The position numbers and the translations under genes are program-made. A stretch of 64,000 bases of DNA from positions 38,929,422 to 38,993,421 of the forward strand of contig NC_080047.1 of NCBI RefSeq assembly GCF_026212465.1, read 5' to 3'. Under the pieces are notes generated by a model. It was not told the origin of the DNA and made no database searches. It was given only the letters and a program-made list of their open reading frames with translations. Below, piece by piece: positions 23,305 through 35,883 of the stretch (its first letter is position 1; the number at the start of each line of letters is the position of its first letter). This DNA is from Amaranthus tricolor. Its lineage: Eukaryota > Streptophyta > Magnoliopsida > Caryophyllales > Amaranthaceae.

Positions 23305-25191
23305 TGTCTCAAATTAGGGAAATCGTAGAAAAGCTTCCAACTAAAAAATGGTGTAAAAATGTAGTTGGCATCAATCAATGATACGTAATTAAATTATATA
23401 GTCGTCTAAATTGAAGTTTGAACAGGATTAGATCGATGATTCAGTAAAGCAATAATTAAATTGAGCATGATTTTGATGAAGATCGTTTTTATTTTTTAAT
23501 CTTAGTCCCCCCCGTAACTACGTCATTACGTCATTGTCGACTTGATTCCTGTGTTTCGTTTCGTGTATATGTTTGTTAAATCATACTCTCTCGGTTCGTC
23601 CGCCTCATTGAGATTGAATTTGTTAAAATAATAATTTTTAAGAATGTACGTGAAATCGTTTAAAGTTATATTAAGCGATAAATTGGGGGAAAAACTATTT
23701 TAAAATTTTGACATTTTATTGAAATATCTATTATAATATAAATTTTTTATTAACTGTAAATAATATTAACTTTAGAGTATTTTTTCACAGTATTTTATTA
23801 ATATCACGCGTTACTTGGGAAATAAATGATTTCTACCTAAAAATATAAATAAATCTATATTAAGAAAAGATATAACGTGTGGAGTATAGATGGTGTTGGT
23901 TCAAATTTGAAACGGATGTGGCGGTGATTCGAATTTGGGATGGGGCAGTTTGAGGGCAGTTACAGTGATTGTTTGTTGGAGTTGCGCAAGAGGTGAGGAG
24001 ATGCCACGTAGGGCGCCGTTCAAGGGAGGGTTGGTGGTGGTGGGATGGAGGGAAGGGTTTGCTGGTGGAGGAGAGTCGAGGGGGTAAGGAGTGAATTCGA
24101 TGGTGGCTGTTGTTGAAGGTGGCGGTGGTCAGAATTGGGTGGGGAATGGTGGCAGTGTCAATGGGAGTGGGTGGTTTTTTTCCTTTGAATTGTTTTTTTT
24201 TTTTTTTTTGTAGTTGACCTATGATAGTAGGTTTCCAACAGGTTAAGGATGCTAGAGGGAAATGCACATAAAAGTTGGTATTATTTTAGATTAAATGAAT
24301 ATTCGTATTATTGTAGGATAATCAGTGAAATGTCGTATTATTCATGGTAATCGTGGATAAATTGTATGAATGGTACTAAAAGAAGTTTATATGTGTTGAT
24401 GAGATTATTATTTTTAAATAAAAAAATAATGGAAAATAAGTGAGATAACTCTAAATGAAAATTGATGTATCACCCACACATTGGCACAAATATAGAGAAA
24501 TTGGTAAGGATTACTAAATTGTATGGATATGAATAAAAGTGAAAGAAGATATGTGAATAAGAATTAAAAAAAGTGGTGAAACATTACGTAAAATAGAAAT
24601 ATTACAAAGTTAAAAGGGATGAACTAAAAATGGAAAGTGTAGCAATAACTTAAGGACAGAGAAAGTATTTGTAAATGTGTTTTGTTGACCTAAACTTTAG
24701 TAAAATAAAGCTCTTTAACTTCTAACATAAATTATTTGTATGTTGTGGTTTCACTATAAGACGTGTTTTGTATATGAGTTGAATAGTTCAAATACTATAA
24801 ATAATTATAAAATTTTGTTTTGAGGTCATCTCATTGAGACATTCTTACTAGAGTTCATGAACTTTTAATCAATGAAAATTATATCCATTAAAAGATATTT
24901 TTTATTTACTATATGTTATTGTTGAACTATGCAAAATCTTTCTATAAAAAATATTTTTTGAAACTATCTAATGATAAGGAAAAAATTTTAAAACTCTACG
25001 ACCCGCTGGGTTGATCTAGACCCAACTTGACCCATCCTTTAATTGCTTGATAAAAAAAAAACACAAAATAAATGAAAACAACCTAAAATAAAAGTTAAAT
25101 ACAAGTTAAGTGAGTAACTTTAACACACAAATTGTAACATAAGAGGTTCATTATGACATCATGCTTTCAACTTATACAAATTGTTAAAAGA

Positions 25192-25560
25192 GACGGTCTC
25201 TTTGAAAGACGTGTTCATTAGGGCCGACCCAATATATTAATAGAAAAAAGTTTTAATTTAAAAACAAGCACGCGCTTCTTAACCTATTTGAAGTTGATGT
25301 TTTAACCTATTTGAGTTGGTATTTTAATGTATTAAAGTTGATATTTTAACCTTTTTGAAATTAGTATTTTAACTTGTTAAGTTGTTAATCTATTGAAGTT
25401 GATATATTAACATATTAAAGTTGGTATTTTAACCCGTTGAAGAGGTTAAAATACTAACTTCAATAGGTATAAAATACAAACTTCAATAAGTTAACTTAAG
25501 AGGTTAAAACAACTTAATATGTTAAAACACCAACTTCAAATACCAACTTCATTCATGACC
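25192..25560. mobile_element. Foldback element, GAGACGGTCTC family (copy B)
   Basis: The left end is agagacggtctctttgaaag, followed by 'gaccc'. The interior is a set of ~20-bp 'ttgaagttgatattttaacc' units running one way until about 25440, then their reverse complements ('gttaaaatactaacttcaat') to about 25560. The whole could fold into one long AT-rich hairpin. No coding capacity. Confidence 0.6.
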
Positions 25561-26156
25561 AATTTTACAATGTCTAATATATTTATAGTTTATATATGGT
25601 ATGATATGGTACGTTTTGGTTCAAGATCATTTTCAAGTTTATTACGTCATTAGTTTGAGATTATTTTTTAGTTTTTTCTTTGACACTTTTTAATTGGAAG
25701 TTAATATATTTTAATAATACCAGCAATCTAAAAGCCATATTGTTTTTTATAACCAGAGATTTTATAATAACACAAAAATTTGGGAGAAAAGGTCTCATAT
25801 TTAGACCATCCATATGGGTCAATCCAAAAATCAAAAATTGAAAAATTAGATCGAGTCAAGACAAGTTGGATATAAAAAGCGATGTGCCAATATATGTGCA
25901 ATAAGTTAAAAGAAAAGGATATGGAGTTGCACATGGGCAAGCATTAATCTTACAAGGTCGAGCAACTAGGCTTCACAATCAAAATGTTTTGAGTTTTGTT
26001 CGCTCCAAACAACCCATTTCTCAAACAAGCAAACTAAGTTCAATTTTAATTCAATTTGATCTTTTAAAATTTCTTTCATACATCGAGTTTATCTTGTTAA
26101 GGTTGACTAGTATAAAAAGAATCCATTAGTCTTCAAATTAGGTACAGCTGCACAAG

Positions 26157-26480
26157 AAACCACAAAAATAAACCCTAACCTAAACACAATAATCTTAGTA
26201 TTTTCCCATTTATGTTGTAATTCTTTTTATGAGGGTATATCATTGATCTTGAACTTGCATATCAAACCACAAAATTAAACCCTAGCCTAAACACATTAAT
26301 CTTAGTATTTTATCCTTTATATTGTAATTCTTTTTATAAGGGTATATCACCGATCTTGAACTTGCATATCAAACTACAAAATTAAACCCTAGCATACACA
26401 CATTAATCTTAGTATATTCTTTTTTAAGTTGTAATTCTTTTAATGAGGGTCTATCATCGATCTTGAACTTGCATATCGAC
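26157..26480. repeat. Tandem repeat, 3 x ~110 bp
   Basis: Three head-to-tail units each run from cacaaaa.taaaccctag through taatcttagtat and tgtaattctttt.at to gatcttgaacttgcatatc. The aaaccctaa/aaaccctag core in each unit resembles a telobox. No ORF spans the array. Confidence 0.85.
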
Positions 26481-29400
26481 TTGGGCAACATTGTTTTTCA
26501 TAGAGCAATTAACTTTGTTCCGTCAATATCATACACCAAATTGACCTAAAGCCATATATGGTGGTTTCAACAATCCGACTCCTCCTATGCACATTTGGAT
26601 ACTAGAAATGACACTCCAATACCTATTTTCTATCCAATTTGCATGTCATATCATGTCATAGATGCCTATTGTCTAATGACAACCACCGTAAATAATGATA
26701 AAAAGTCATGATAATAATTAAATTACATAAATAGCATCATTTGCTTTTAGTACATAAATTAAAAAATTGAGTATAATAATTTAAAGAAGTAGCGTATTTA
26801 GAAATAAGAGATACTAGTATATTATGAGTAATAATGATGGACTCATATGAGAAAAATTAATTAAAACCGACTAAAATAAAAAGAGAAAATTAAGTGGGAC
26901 AGAAAAATACAATAAAAGTAGTGAACTTTTCCATTGCCATAGTAAGCTAAGCATGAAAAAGAAGCTCTAGAAATGTGTTGAAAATTCGATCTCTTAGTAA
27001 AGCATGTGATCAGGCAACCAACCTAAGTTTGAAAACTCCTTTTATAGGTTTATTGATGCCATTGAAAGCTGCAAAATTCGATCGCCATTTGGGCGTGAAC
27101 AGGATTGAAGTCAGAAATTTTGGGTTAAAAAGACAATATAATAGCAAAAGTAATTTTAGTCAAATAGTCGATACTTCAATTTATTCAATAGCAAGTTAAC
27201 GTTCTAACATTTTTAATTGGAAAAATTATTTAATTTAAAATGAAAATCATTTAAATCATATAACAAAATATCTAACTTATAGTTTGATTAGAGATGAACC
27301 ACAAACCTAAAATATCATTTCTACAACGTTGACTACTAAACTTTATTTAATTTTGTAATATTTAATCAACCTTTATTTATATATTACTATCATGTTTTCT
27401 TTAGTTTTTCATATTTACTTTTTTCGTAGATTTAATTGCAAATTTAAAAGCCTAAATAACTATAATATAAGTTTCTAAAAATTTTTAAAAGTTGACATTT
27501 AGAAAATACTATGTTCTAAGACGATTCTATTAAGATCCATATAAATATGTTTTTCCATTAAGATTGATGGTAATCTATAGTCAAAATTTAACACTAAAAT
27601 TCATATATTTTTTTTGAAAACGAAGTATAAATTAGTAAGAGGAGTCGGGAAGAAAATACAACAGGTGTATTCGTGTGTTTAGGCCGGGCTAAGCCTCACC
27701 GCCTCAATGTGGCTTTGCTATTGGGCGTGAGTGTGAGTGTGACTGTGTGACAGGTGATAGAATCAGCAACAGCAAATGCCGCACATCATTCACGGGGATG
27801 TCGAGCTGCAAACACATATGTGGTATGCAGACTTACACCATAGTACTAGTTGCATGTGTTAGTTCCAAACTTTCTTATTCTAGAACATACAAGTAGAAGT
27901 ATCTTAGATTATGGATGTTTACTTTGGTTAAAATCAAGTTGCACCTGTCAAATGAAATGTGCTACTCATTTCGTGGTGATTTACAAATCACGGTGATTGA
28001 TTAGGAATTTTTGTACTCATAGTAATAGTAAGTGTGACGGCTGATGTGATGATCATAGGGTAAGGGCATGACTACCCATTTTTCATATAGGGAACACAAG
28101 CATCTTAAATTGTAACTCTTTTTCTCTTGTTAGTTTTAGATGGGAGGAAAGGAAGTAAAAGAAGGAAAGAAAAATAGAGGGATGGAATTTACTTTGATTG
28201 AACAAAAAGTAGGAGTGTCTGGCAAATCGTTTGGTTGTTGGTTTTTTTGACTGACTAAAGATGTTGGTTGTATACTTGTATTAGAGAAGAAATTGGCCAA
28301 CAAGTCAAAAATCGCCAATCATAACAACTATTATTTCCGCTTATAAAGACTTGCTTTTCAGCTTTCTGAAAAACTAGTTAGAAAACTTTTTTTTTAATTT
28401 TTTACCAATTAAAAAGCTAAAAACCAAAAGTAGATCAAACCAACTAGCTAACGGCTAACACTCTCAAAAAGAGAAAGGGGAAGAACTGAAGAGAATTTTA
28501 TCAAAAGGAACCTTTTTACATTTTTTATAAAATACATCTTTTAACAAAGTTAAAATTTGAATAAAAAACTCATCATTCTTCTCTTTTCTTCCTCTCCCTT
28601 TCTCTTCTCATCTCTCCCCTTGTTTTCCTTCTAAAGAGAACGAACACGAGCATAAAATTGCACTCCATTTTCTCTTCTAAGTTGAGCGCACAAATTCTAC
28701 ATAAACTAATGGAGCGAAAATAAAACCATCCTATTGCTCTCTCCGTCTTTGTTTATTTTTCCATATTTTTGCTTATCCAAAGAGTTCTTATAAACTTTTG
28801 AAATGATATACTCTATTCTATTATACCTTCACCAATCACCATTACACACTTCATAGGTAGAATAGCTTAAATAATACTTTCTCTATCCCTTTGAGTTTGC
28901 ACCTTAAAACTCAAATATATGAGTGCTTTTTGAGTCCTAAGGTAAAAGCAAGGTGACCATCTACATCTTAAAAGAGTTGTCCTTAGTCAAGTTTACAAAG
29001 AATTTGATGGATGATCTAGCCATTAAGCAAAGATATCACAAAATGCACATGCATTGTTTTAGGCAGATCAGTCATCAGATGTGATGTAAAGAATATCTAA
29101 AAACTGTAGCAAACAACATACCTATTATAGCATGTACTTGTTTCAAATCAGCTTCAAAAACTGAACTGTGTATATGGATATCCAAGAATACTGCTGACGG
29201 AGCGCCTTTCGTTAAACAAACAAACAATAAAGAAAATGAGGACAAAATGATAAAAAAGGAAAGCCTGTTGATCCATCTTAATGCAGTAAAGGGAAAAAGC
29301 AAAAGCATAATAAACCTTAAAAGACTTGCAATGGCAAAGCTGGTGCAAAAAACACTTTTAAGTGTATGAAGAGGCCCTTATTCAATCTGAAAGAGCTGGA

Positions 29401-30032
29401 AAACAGTAGATATTAGCTTTGCTTGCTTGAATTTAGCAGACATATCAGCAAAAAGCGACATACAATACTACTCTGCCCCTTTCAGATTACTACTGAAAGC
29501 GACATTTTCCCTCATAGCATGTCACTATCAGTAGCAATCTCAAACAAACGAATAGAGAAATCCACCAGATAAGATCACAATTTCATTATTCCTTTCTGAT
29601 ATTTCACAGACTTTTGTCAGAGTCTAGGTTCCTGTAAAAATAGATGGGTAAAATTACAATCCCAACAATGGCAGTAATTACTTAGTGGGTTCGATTTTAA
29701 TTTGCATTAGCTTAAGAACCCATCAAATTTCACAAAAATTGTTGAAGATTCTGTATCACAGTCATTGAAGCATGTGATACAGACAAGGAAAATCATGTTT
29801 CGGCAAGTGTTCTTTTGTAGTCCTTGGGTGTACCAAGCAAAGTTTGCATTACTCCTTCTGTCATCGTCACACTTTCTATTTTAGTCCGTGCCTTTAACTT
29901 AGGGTCATTTCTATTTTACGTAGCGTCCCTGTCATTTTCTTTAATTCTTATCCACATATCTTCTCTTATTTTCTCGCCGTTTTATTCATATCCATACAAT
30001 TTATTGGCCCCTATCAATTTCTAGCTACCTAG

Positions 30033-30215
30033 AGATGTTCAAAACAGACCCAACGACTCGATATTCACCCGACCTTATAACCAAACCCGACTTGACCCGA
30101 CTTTAAAATGAATTTAAAATTATATAAAAATCAAGAGGACACAAGACCAGAACTTGAATCGACTCGAAACACTTAACTCGAAATCAACCTAAAAACCCGA
30201 AATGAACACCTCCGC
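30033..30215. mobile_element. Short MITE-like element (probable)
   Basis: The left end gagatgttcaaaacagaccc and the reverse of the right end, gaggtgttcatttcgggttt, are imperfect inverted repeats about 180 bp apart. The interior repeats 'acccga' words. No ORF. Confidence 0.4.
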
Positions 30216-30444
30216 GGGCTGTGTCAGTTGTTGGTGTTGCAATCTCTTAGGGACGAAACAAGTACCATTTAGGGAGTGAAGTTCTTATCAGCAAGATGTG
30301 ATCCTTTCCGAACTGATATCAAATATCGCACATGGTAAATTGACTGCACATGGCATATTAACCTCCTAGAAAACATGAAAAGCTTAGTCAATACTTCTAT
30401 GATGTAACTCTTAGAGGTGATAATTCAAAGTGACAACATACACT

Positions 30445-30510
30445 TAACTATCCCTCAACAACAACAATGTCAGAACTTTAATCCCAAAAGTTTGGGATCA
30501 ACTTACACTT
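30445..30510 (-). mobile_element. LINE/SINE-type 3' end fragment
   Basis: The minus strand reads gatcccaaacttttgggatt followed by a ttgttgttgttg tail, the same 3' end seen on the LINE relic at about 18010-18060. Only the last ~65 bp are recognisable. Confidence 0.45.
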
Positions 30511-31031
30511 AATTATCCCTGATGTAAAAATTATAATAATAATTAATAATATATGCTGTAAGTTAAAATCAGACAGAAGATACAAAAATCATAGGCATTT
30601 AGGCACATTGTTATTACTAGGTGTTTTGTAGAACAAAGTTTAGGAATGTAGTAAAACATTAAATTCACAAATATTACTAAACAAGATCTTAATAATTGGT
30701 TCACAGTACTAAGCCAGATTAGGCAATAAAATGACCTTAAAGACATCCATTAATTAAGACTTAGATGAGCATTCCAAAATCTAACATTCTTTAGCAGTCG
30801 TTTTAGAAAGTATGAGAGTTTGATCTGCCTAACATTATAGCTGAATCTGAACACATAGGACCACTTATGCAATATTGCTTCTAAATGCTATAGAAATGAG
30901 TTATATGCATATCTTGTCGAAATACTATTAGCCAGAAATACTATTAGCCAAGTAAGAAAAAAGAAAAGCTTTTTATTGGAAAAAAAGGAGAAAAGGGCAT
31001 CCAACTGACAGTGTCTTCAAAGCCTTATAAA

Positions 31032-31049
31032 ATGTCATCAATGTCCTGA
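31032..31049 (+). promoter_or_regulatory. Possible 5-codon upstream ORF before the MATE start
   Basis: ATGTCATCAATGTCCTGA lies 13 bases before the MATE start codon and contains two ATGs before one stop. It matters only if the transcript begins upstream of it, which cannot be seen here. Confidence 0.35.
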
Positions 31050-31061
31050 AATCCAACACAC

Positions 31062-32751
31062 ATGCTCCTCCCACTCCAGCCCACACGAAAACATCTCGGT
31101 CTCACTGACTTGCTACTTCATTCACCAAACACAAAAGATAAGAATATGGTTGATTCTTGCAATACTACAACACGCTCAGCAGGAACTGTAGAGGTATGGA
31201 TTTTAGAGACTTTGTTTGCTAATACTGTGGTACGATTCCCTTCTTTATCTGACTAGTTACACTTCTACTACTCTTTTTGATCGTTTATGGTCTATATTGT
31301 TTGTCCAGGTGGTAGAAGAGTTAAAGAAACTGTCAGATATAGGATTCCCAATAATGGCCATGAGTTTGGTGGGCTACCTCAGAAATATGATTTTGGTTGT
31401 ATGTATGGGGAAGCTTGGAAGTCTGGAGCTTGCAGGCGGTGCACTAGCCATTGGCTTCACCAACATCAGTGGTTACTCAGTTCTGTCGGGTCTAGCCATG
31501 GGAATGGAACCACTATGCAGCCAGGCTTTTGGTTCTCATAATATATCAGTTTTAAACATTACTCTAAGGAGAACAATAATAATGCTATTAACAGCTTCAC
31601 TACCAATTGGGTTTTTATGGTTTAACCTTGAGCCTCTCATGATTATGCTTCATCAAGACATAGACATAACTCGTGTTGCGAGCCTCTATTGCCGGTTTGC
31701 AATCCCAGATCTGATTGCCAACAGTTTCCTTCATCCGCTTCGTATTTATCTACGTAGTAAAGGGACAAGCTGGCCACTGATGTGGTGCACTCTGCTTGCT
31801 GTTCTGCTGAATGTCCCCATAGCCATCCTTCTATCTTTTAAACTTCATCTAGGTGTTCCGGGGTTAGCTGTTGCCACCTTCATCACTGACTTTAATGCTG
31901 TTTTCTTCCTTCTCGTTTACATTTTCTACAAAAATTACAACAAAGAGCCAAGATGTGAACCTTTACTTTCACCAAGTTCTCCAGATTCAAAAATTTCATT
32001 AGGAGAGGAATGGGGAACTCTACTTAGAATTTCTTTGCCAAGTTGTCTAGGTGTCTGCCTCGAATGGTGGTGGTATGAGCTCATGACCCTTCTTGCGGGT
32101 TACCTTGAAAGACCACAAGTTACACTAGCAACCTCAGCTGTAGTGATACAAACAACTTCCCTCATGTACACCTTACCTACTGCTCTCAGTGCATCGGTGT
32201 CAACACGAGTAGGCCATGAGCTTGGAGCAGGTCTTCCTAAAAAGGCGTGTTTGACATCTAAGTTAGCGATAGCTTTAGCTCTATCAAGCTCAATTTTTGG
32301 TCTTCTATGGACTATACTTGGCAGGAAAATATGGGCAAGTCTATTCACAGATGATGATAAGGTCTTAGAACTTACAACAGCAGTACTCCCCATTATAGGA
32401 CTCTGTGAACTCGCTAATTGCCCACAAACTACAGCTTGTGGAATTCTACGTGGAAGTGCAAGACCTAGTATTGGTGCATTAATCAATTTCTACTCATTTT
32501 ACATAGTCGGCACACCAATCGCCATAGTTTTAGGCTTCGTTCTAAAACTAGGATATTCGGGCCTTTGCTATGGTCTTCTAGCAGCTCAAGTGGTTTGTGC
32601 TGTCTCAATTCTAACAGCAATATACAAGACAAATTGGGAAAAAGAGTCCTTCAAGGCTATGGACCTAATGGGATGTGCACCAGCAGGAAAAAACCGAGCA
32701 TGTTATGATGATGAACCTGGATATCTAGCAGTTGTAGCTTGTCTCAAGTGA
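31062..32751 (+). CDS. MATE efflux transporter (DETOXIFICATION/DTX family)
   Basis: Two exons, 31062-31193 and 31309-32751, joined in phase 0, give 524 residues. The 115-bp intron has GTATGG and CCAG ends. The long second exon is open further upstream, but 31216-31308 is intron by splice signals and by family N-termini. MATE proteins export organic cations or metabolites in exchange for protons or sodium through 12 membrane helices. Family marks include LGSLELAGGALAIGFTNISG, GYSVLSGLAMGMEPLCSQAFG, the LEWWWYE segment, TSLMYTLPTALS..STRVGHELGAG, and CPQTTACGILRG. These place it in the plant DTX48-56 subgroup; DTX53-55 are the nearest I can recall, without a firm assignment. The N-terminal 44 residues and the C-terminal ~25 are hydrophilic. 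Substrate and membrane are unknown. Confidence 0.93.
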
Positions 32752-33875
32752 AAAACTCGAGGGTCTGACAATCATTATAGTTTAAATATTTTGGAGTTTA
32801 TTTATCCCAATATAATCTATTGCAAGTAATTCATTAATGTAGCATGAACAAATGAGATGAAAATGGTAAAAGAAAAAAGAAAAACGATCCTTCCATTTTA
32901 GTGTACGAATTCCATTTGACATTTAAACCGATGTCGTATAACAATATCACCTCAAAATCAAATAAGAAATATGATGCCTAGTATAGAATACAAGGGCATT
33001 ACAGAAAATGGCATCATGAAAAAGGAAAATAGATATCACCTAATATGCGAAGCTCTCGGATCCTCTTACAATCAGCAGAAGTACACTCTCTGCAGTCTGC
33101 ACATTAGTCCAAGACATAAAATAACCTCTATGAACATAAGTTGTCAAGTTTAATCACAATTTACAACACACATCCAAAACTTACTCAGATGTGTATTTTT
33201 GATCAATCCTTTCAAACCAGTCTCGTGCTTATAATTAATCCCCAACCAGCCTTTTTGATGATCAACGCAGTAAGCAATGGCCTGTGATCGTTCCTCGATC
33301 ATAACCTAAATTATTTAGGGTATACGAGGCCCAACTAAAAATAAATTATGTTGGTGACGACTTCATACGTCAATCAGCAAAAAGAACGTCAAGACAAATC
33401 CAATAGTTTGTTCCCGGCATTGAAAGAACTCAACAAATATTGAAAACAGAAATTGCAAAACAAAGAAAAAATGCACAATTTTGGTAGATGGGGAAAATCC
33501 TAATATCAATTTGATATTAGACTACAAAAGCCCGCCTTTGAACAATTGAATGAATATTATTTCTTTAGAGTTTAATGATTACAAAGCATAATCCAAACTC
33601 TACAAGAAGAATCCCCTTAGAAACGGTGATGATTGAAAAAATCCCCAAAAAACTCTCACTAAAACCCTAAGTTTAGAATGTGGCACTCAATCTCTAATTC
33701 CCAAATGCTAGATCAACGTGATCTTACACGATGTGTACAAGAGATATACAGAGCTTTACATAAGCTTTGGAACCAGAAGGAATACATTTGAATGATATAA
33801 CAACCCGCGTTTAGAACTGAAATACTCAACGGGTTCACTCAACCAGGTCAAGCGACTTAAGTGAGGTCGAGTGTT

Positions 33876-33928
33876 GGTCGAGCAAGAGATCAGAATGAGA
33901 TTAGTGGCTTCTGATCTCTTGCTTGACC
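33876..33928. repeat. Short strong hairpin, 20-nt arms, 13-nt loop
   Basis: Arm ggtcgagcaagagatcagaa (33876-33895) pairs with ttctgatctcttgcttgacc (33909-33928) with one mismatch. The surrounding 150 bp repeats 'ggtcgag' words and is richer in G and C than its flanks. Confidence 0.7.
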
Positions 33929-35269
33929 AAGTCGACCAGCTGGGAAAGGTCGAGCCAAAGGTCGAGCAAGCAGCAGGACTCAACAAATCACTACACTGTT
34001 TTCACTAATCTTCAAAAAACATCCATTCACCATGTCAAACCTCCAAGCCTCATACATCATCTTCATACTCACTTTGGGATTATTGAGTCACCATAACATA
34101 CAGAAGACATAAAACTCAGCATCACATGAAACAAATTGACTGTAATCGAACCATGAAGGCAGAAGAAAATAATTTTTCCTTTCCACTTAAATCGACGAAG
34201 AATGAATCTGTTGTTATGTTTAAACAAAAATTAGCATACAATTTCAGAAGCATGCATTTGTAAAAACAATAAACAGTTCTGATCAAGGTCATGGACAGAT
34301 TATATACCCAAGTAATTCCATACCATTCACCCAAGCATAAACAAGCAACATGTAGTTGCTTTTGCAAAGAGAAATTCAGGTATGTCTTGTATTGTTCAAA
34401 TCATAGCTGCACATTAAGCAAAACGCATATATATTGAGCAAGAAATATGGAATTGAGTCTAAGCACCATCTTGCTCACCCTAAAAGCCTCGATACAGACT
34501 TCAAAAAAAAAAAAACCCGATACATATCAAAACTTTATTACACAATTACCTTCATCGGTCAGAAATGCCTAACACACCATATACAGTGATGTGTTAATAG
34601 CCCGCCTTCATGTCAGACAGCTGATAAGAGCATATAACATTTGATATATTCATTGACAGGATAATAATGTTATCAAAAGTAAACTCAAAACTCAAAAGAA
34701 ATAGGATTAATACTCTAGAAAGCAAAGCATCATTAATAATGCAGCAAACAGTTGATAAGCTAGCAATTAGCAGTTGCAGACACCAATGAAAAGTTAGAGA
34801 ATCATTTCATTTGCATTGATGAACTAGACATATATATAGTAAATAGTAAAAGTTAGATACAGAGTAGTATACCACTATCAGTTTGATTTCCATAATTACA
34901 TCGATCAATCAATAGGCTGATAAAATTCCAGTCAGACTTGCATTGGATTAATACTTGTGGTTCACAACAGTCAACATACAGTAGCTGTGTTCGTTGGTGT
35001 TGCTCTCCATCTCTCAGACTCTCAGTCATCGATCATCTTCATTATCTTCATATCATTATCTTCATAATGAAAAAGTGACAGAAGTCCATTACTATTACTA
35101 TTACTAGCAATGCTATTTTTTCATGTTTGTTGAAATCTTGGTTCTTCACATAATGATTAGGCTCTCTGTCATCTGGTCTTATCCTGGTCCGTGCAGGTGC
35201 GACGTGCGACACTGCGAGTGTGAGTGCGCTGCGAGGCCTTTACGATATCTTCCGTAGTGACTGAAGGTT

Positions 35270-35680
35270 GCCTTGACTTGACTTCATGGATTTCAGTTCA
35301 TCAATGGCTGCCACTATATCAATTCTTTCTTCGAGTCTCATTTTCAGTTCTCCAATAATTTAATAGCATCTCCAATCTCTTCAACATCTCGTTTGCTTTT
35401 CTCCTTATCAGCATTCTCAGGGTCTGTTTTGATTGTAACTGAGCAGAACATTTGGTGCATTTGAAGTAAAATCTGAAATTTCGAATTCACATCCTCCTTT
35501 CGTGAATTAAACTTGGTTCCTTTCTAGATGTAATTGGTGCACCTGATGCTCATCGGCAACATCATATGACTATCATTTGATGATTTTGTTTGATTTTGAA
35601 CTTTTTACTGCCATCGTCTAGGGATTTTCGCTGGATCAAAATCAGGAGCGTAGCTTTGTTCAGCACCTTCCTTCTCCCAT
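35270..35680 (-). pseudogene. Processed pseudogene of splicing factor YJU2/CWC16 (DUF572 family)
   Basis: On the minus strand, from an ATG at about 35680, shifting frames give traces of the YJU2 N-terminus in the correct order: a RKVLNK motif, a PDFDPAKIPRRWQ-like stretch in another frame, MMLPMSIRC, GTKFNSRKEDV, TIKTDPEN, SKRDVEEIGDAIKLLEN and IVAAIDELKSMKS. YJU2 acts in the spliceosome at the first splicing step. Here the Cys-rich region is shortened, stops interrupt (for example after NYI), and at least three frame changes occur. The coding segments are contiguous without introns, which suggests a reverse-transcribed mRNA copy that then decayed and lost its 3' part. No poly-A tail or target duplication was identified, so the processed origin is an inference. 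Confidence 0.75.
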
Positions 35681-35883
35681 TTTTTTCCTTCGATCTTTTT
35701 CCCAAATGAGGGCTTGGAAAATCAAAAACTTCAAAAATTGTTTCAAATAATTTCACCTATTCGTTGTTCTTTGAATAATTTTAACTATTAATTATTTTTA
35801 AATAATTATATTTTTTCACCGACAACACCATTTTACATTTTTATCGTCTATCGCAAATACCTACAACAAAAAGGTACACAAAT

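Larger units (their letters stand above)
23305..31061. other. Gene-poor intergenic region
   Basis: The E2 gene (minus) and the MATE gene (plus) diverge from the two edges, so each edge holds a promoter. In between I see a GGT/GGA-rich patch with a T-tract (about 23880-24210), a foldback element (25192-25560), a ~110-bp triple repeat (26157-26480), a patch richer in G and C (about 27640-27860), a short MITE-like element (30033-30215) and a short LINE/SINE-type 3' end (about 30445-30510, minus). None of the open frames shows a family I can name. Confidence 0.6.

Noticed and set aside
23860..24267. 135-residue His/Pro/Thr-rich frame on the minus strand
   Set aside because: Composition follows a GGT/GGA-rich patch and a T-tract. 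No domain, splice context or family resemblance.
27760..27830. Possible kinase-like phrase 'HIIHGDVE'
   Set aside because: Resembles a receptor-kinase catalytic loop in one frame only. No neighbouring kinase motif was found in any frame, so probably chance.
29075..29348. Minus-strand frame ending in an exon-like block before a GTATG donor
   Set aside because: No partner exons and no recognisable family. An isolated donor-like site is not enough.
31216..31308. N-terminal extension of the long MATE frame (31 residues before VVEELKK)
   Set aside because: The segment is flanked by good donor and acceptor sites, and the first exon at 31062-31193 joins in phase, so it is better read as intron.
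33348..34110. Possible solo LTR beginning tgttggtgacgac
   Set aside because: Composition resembles a copia LTR, but no matching CA end, second LTR or target duplication was found.
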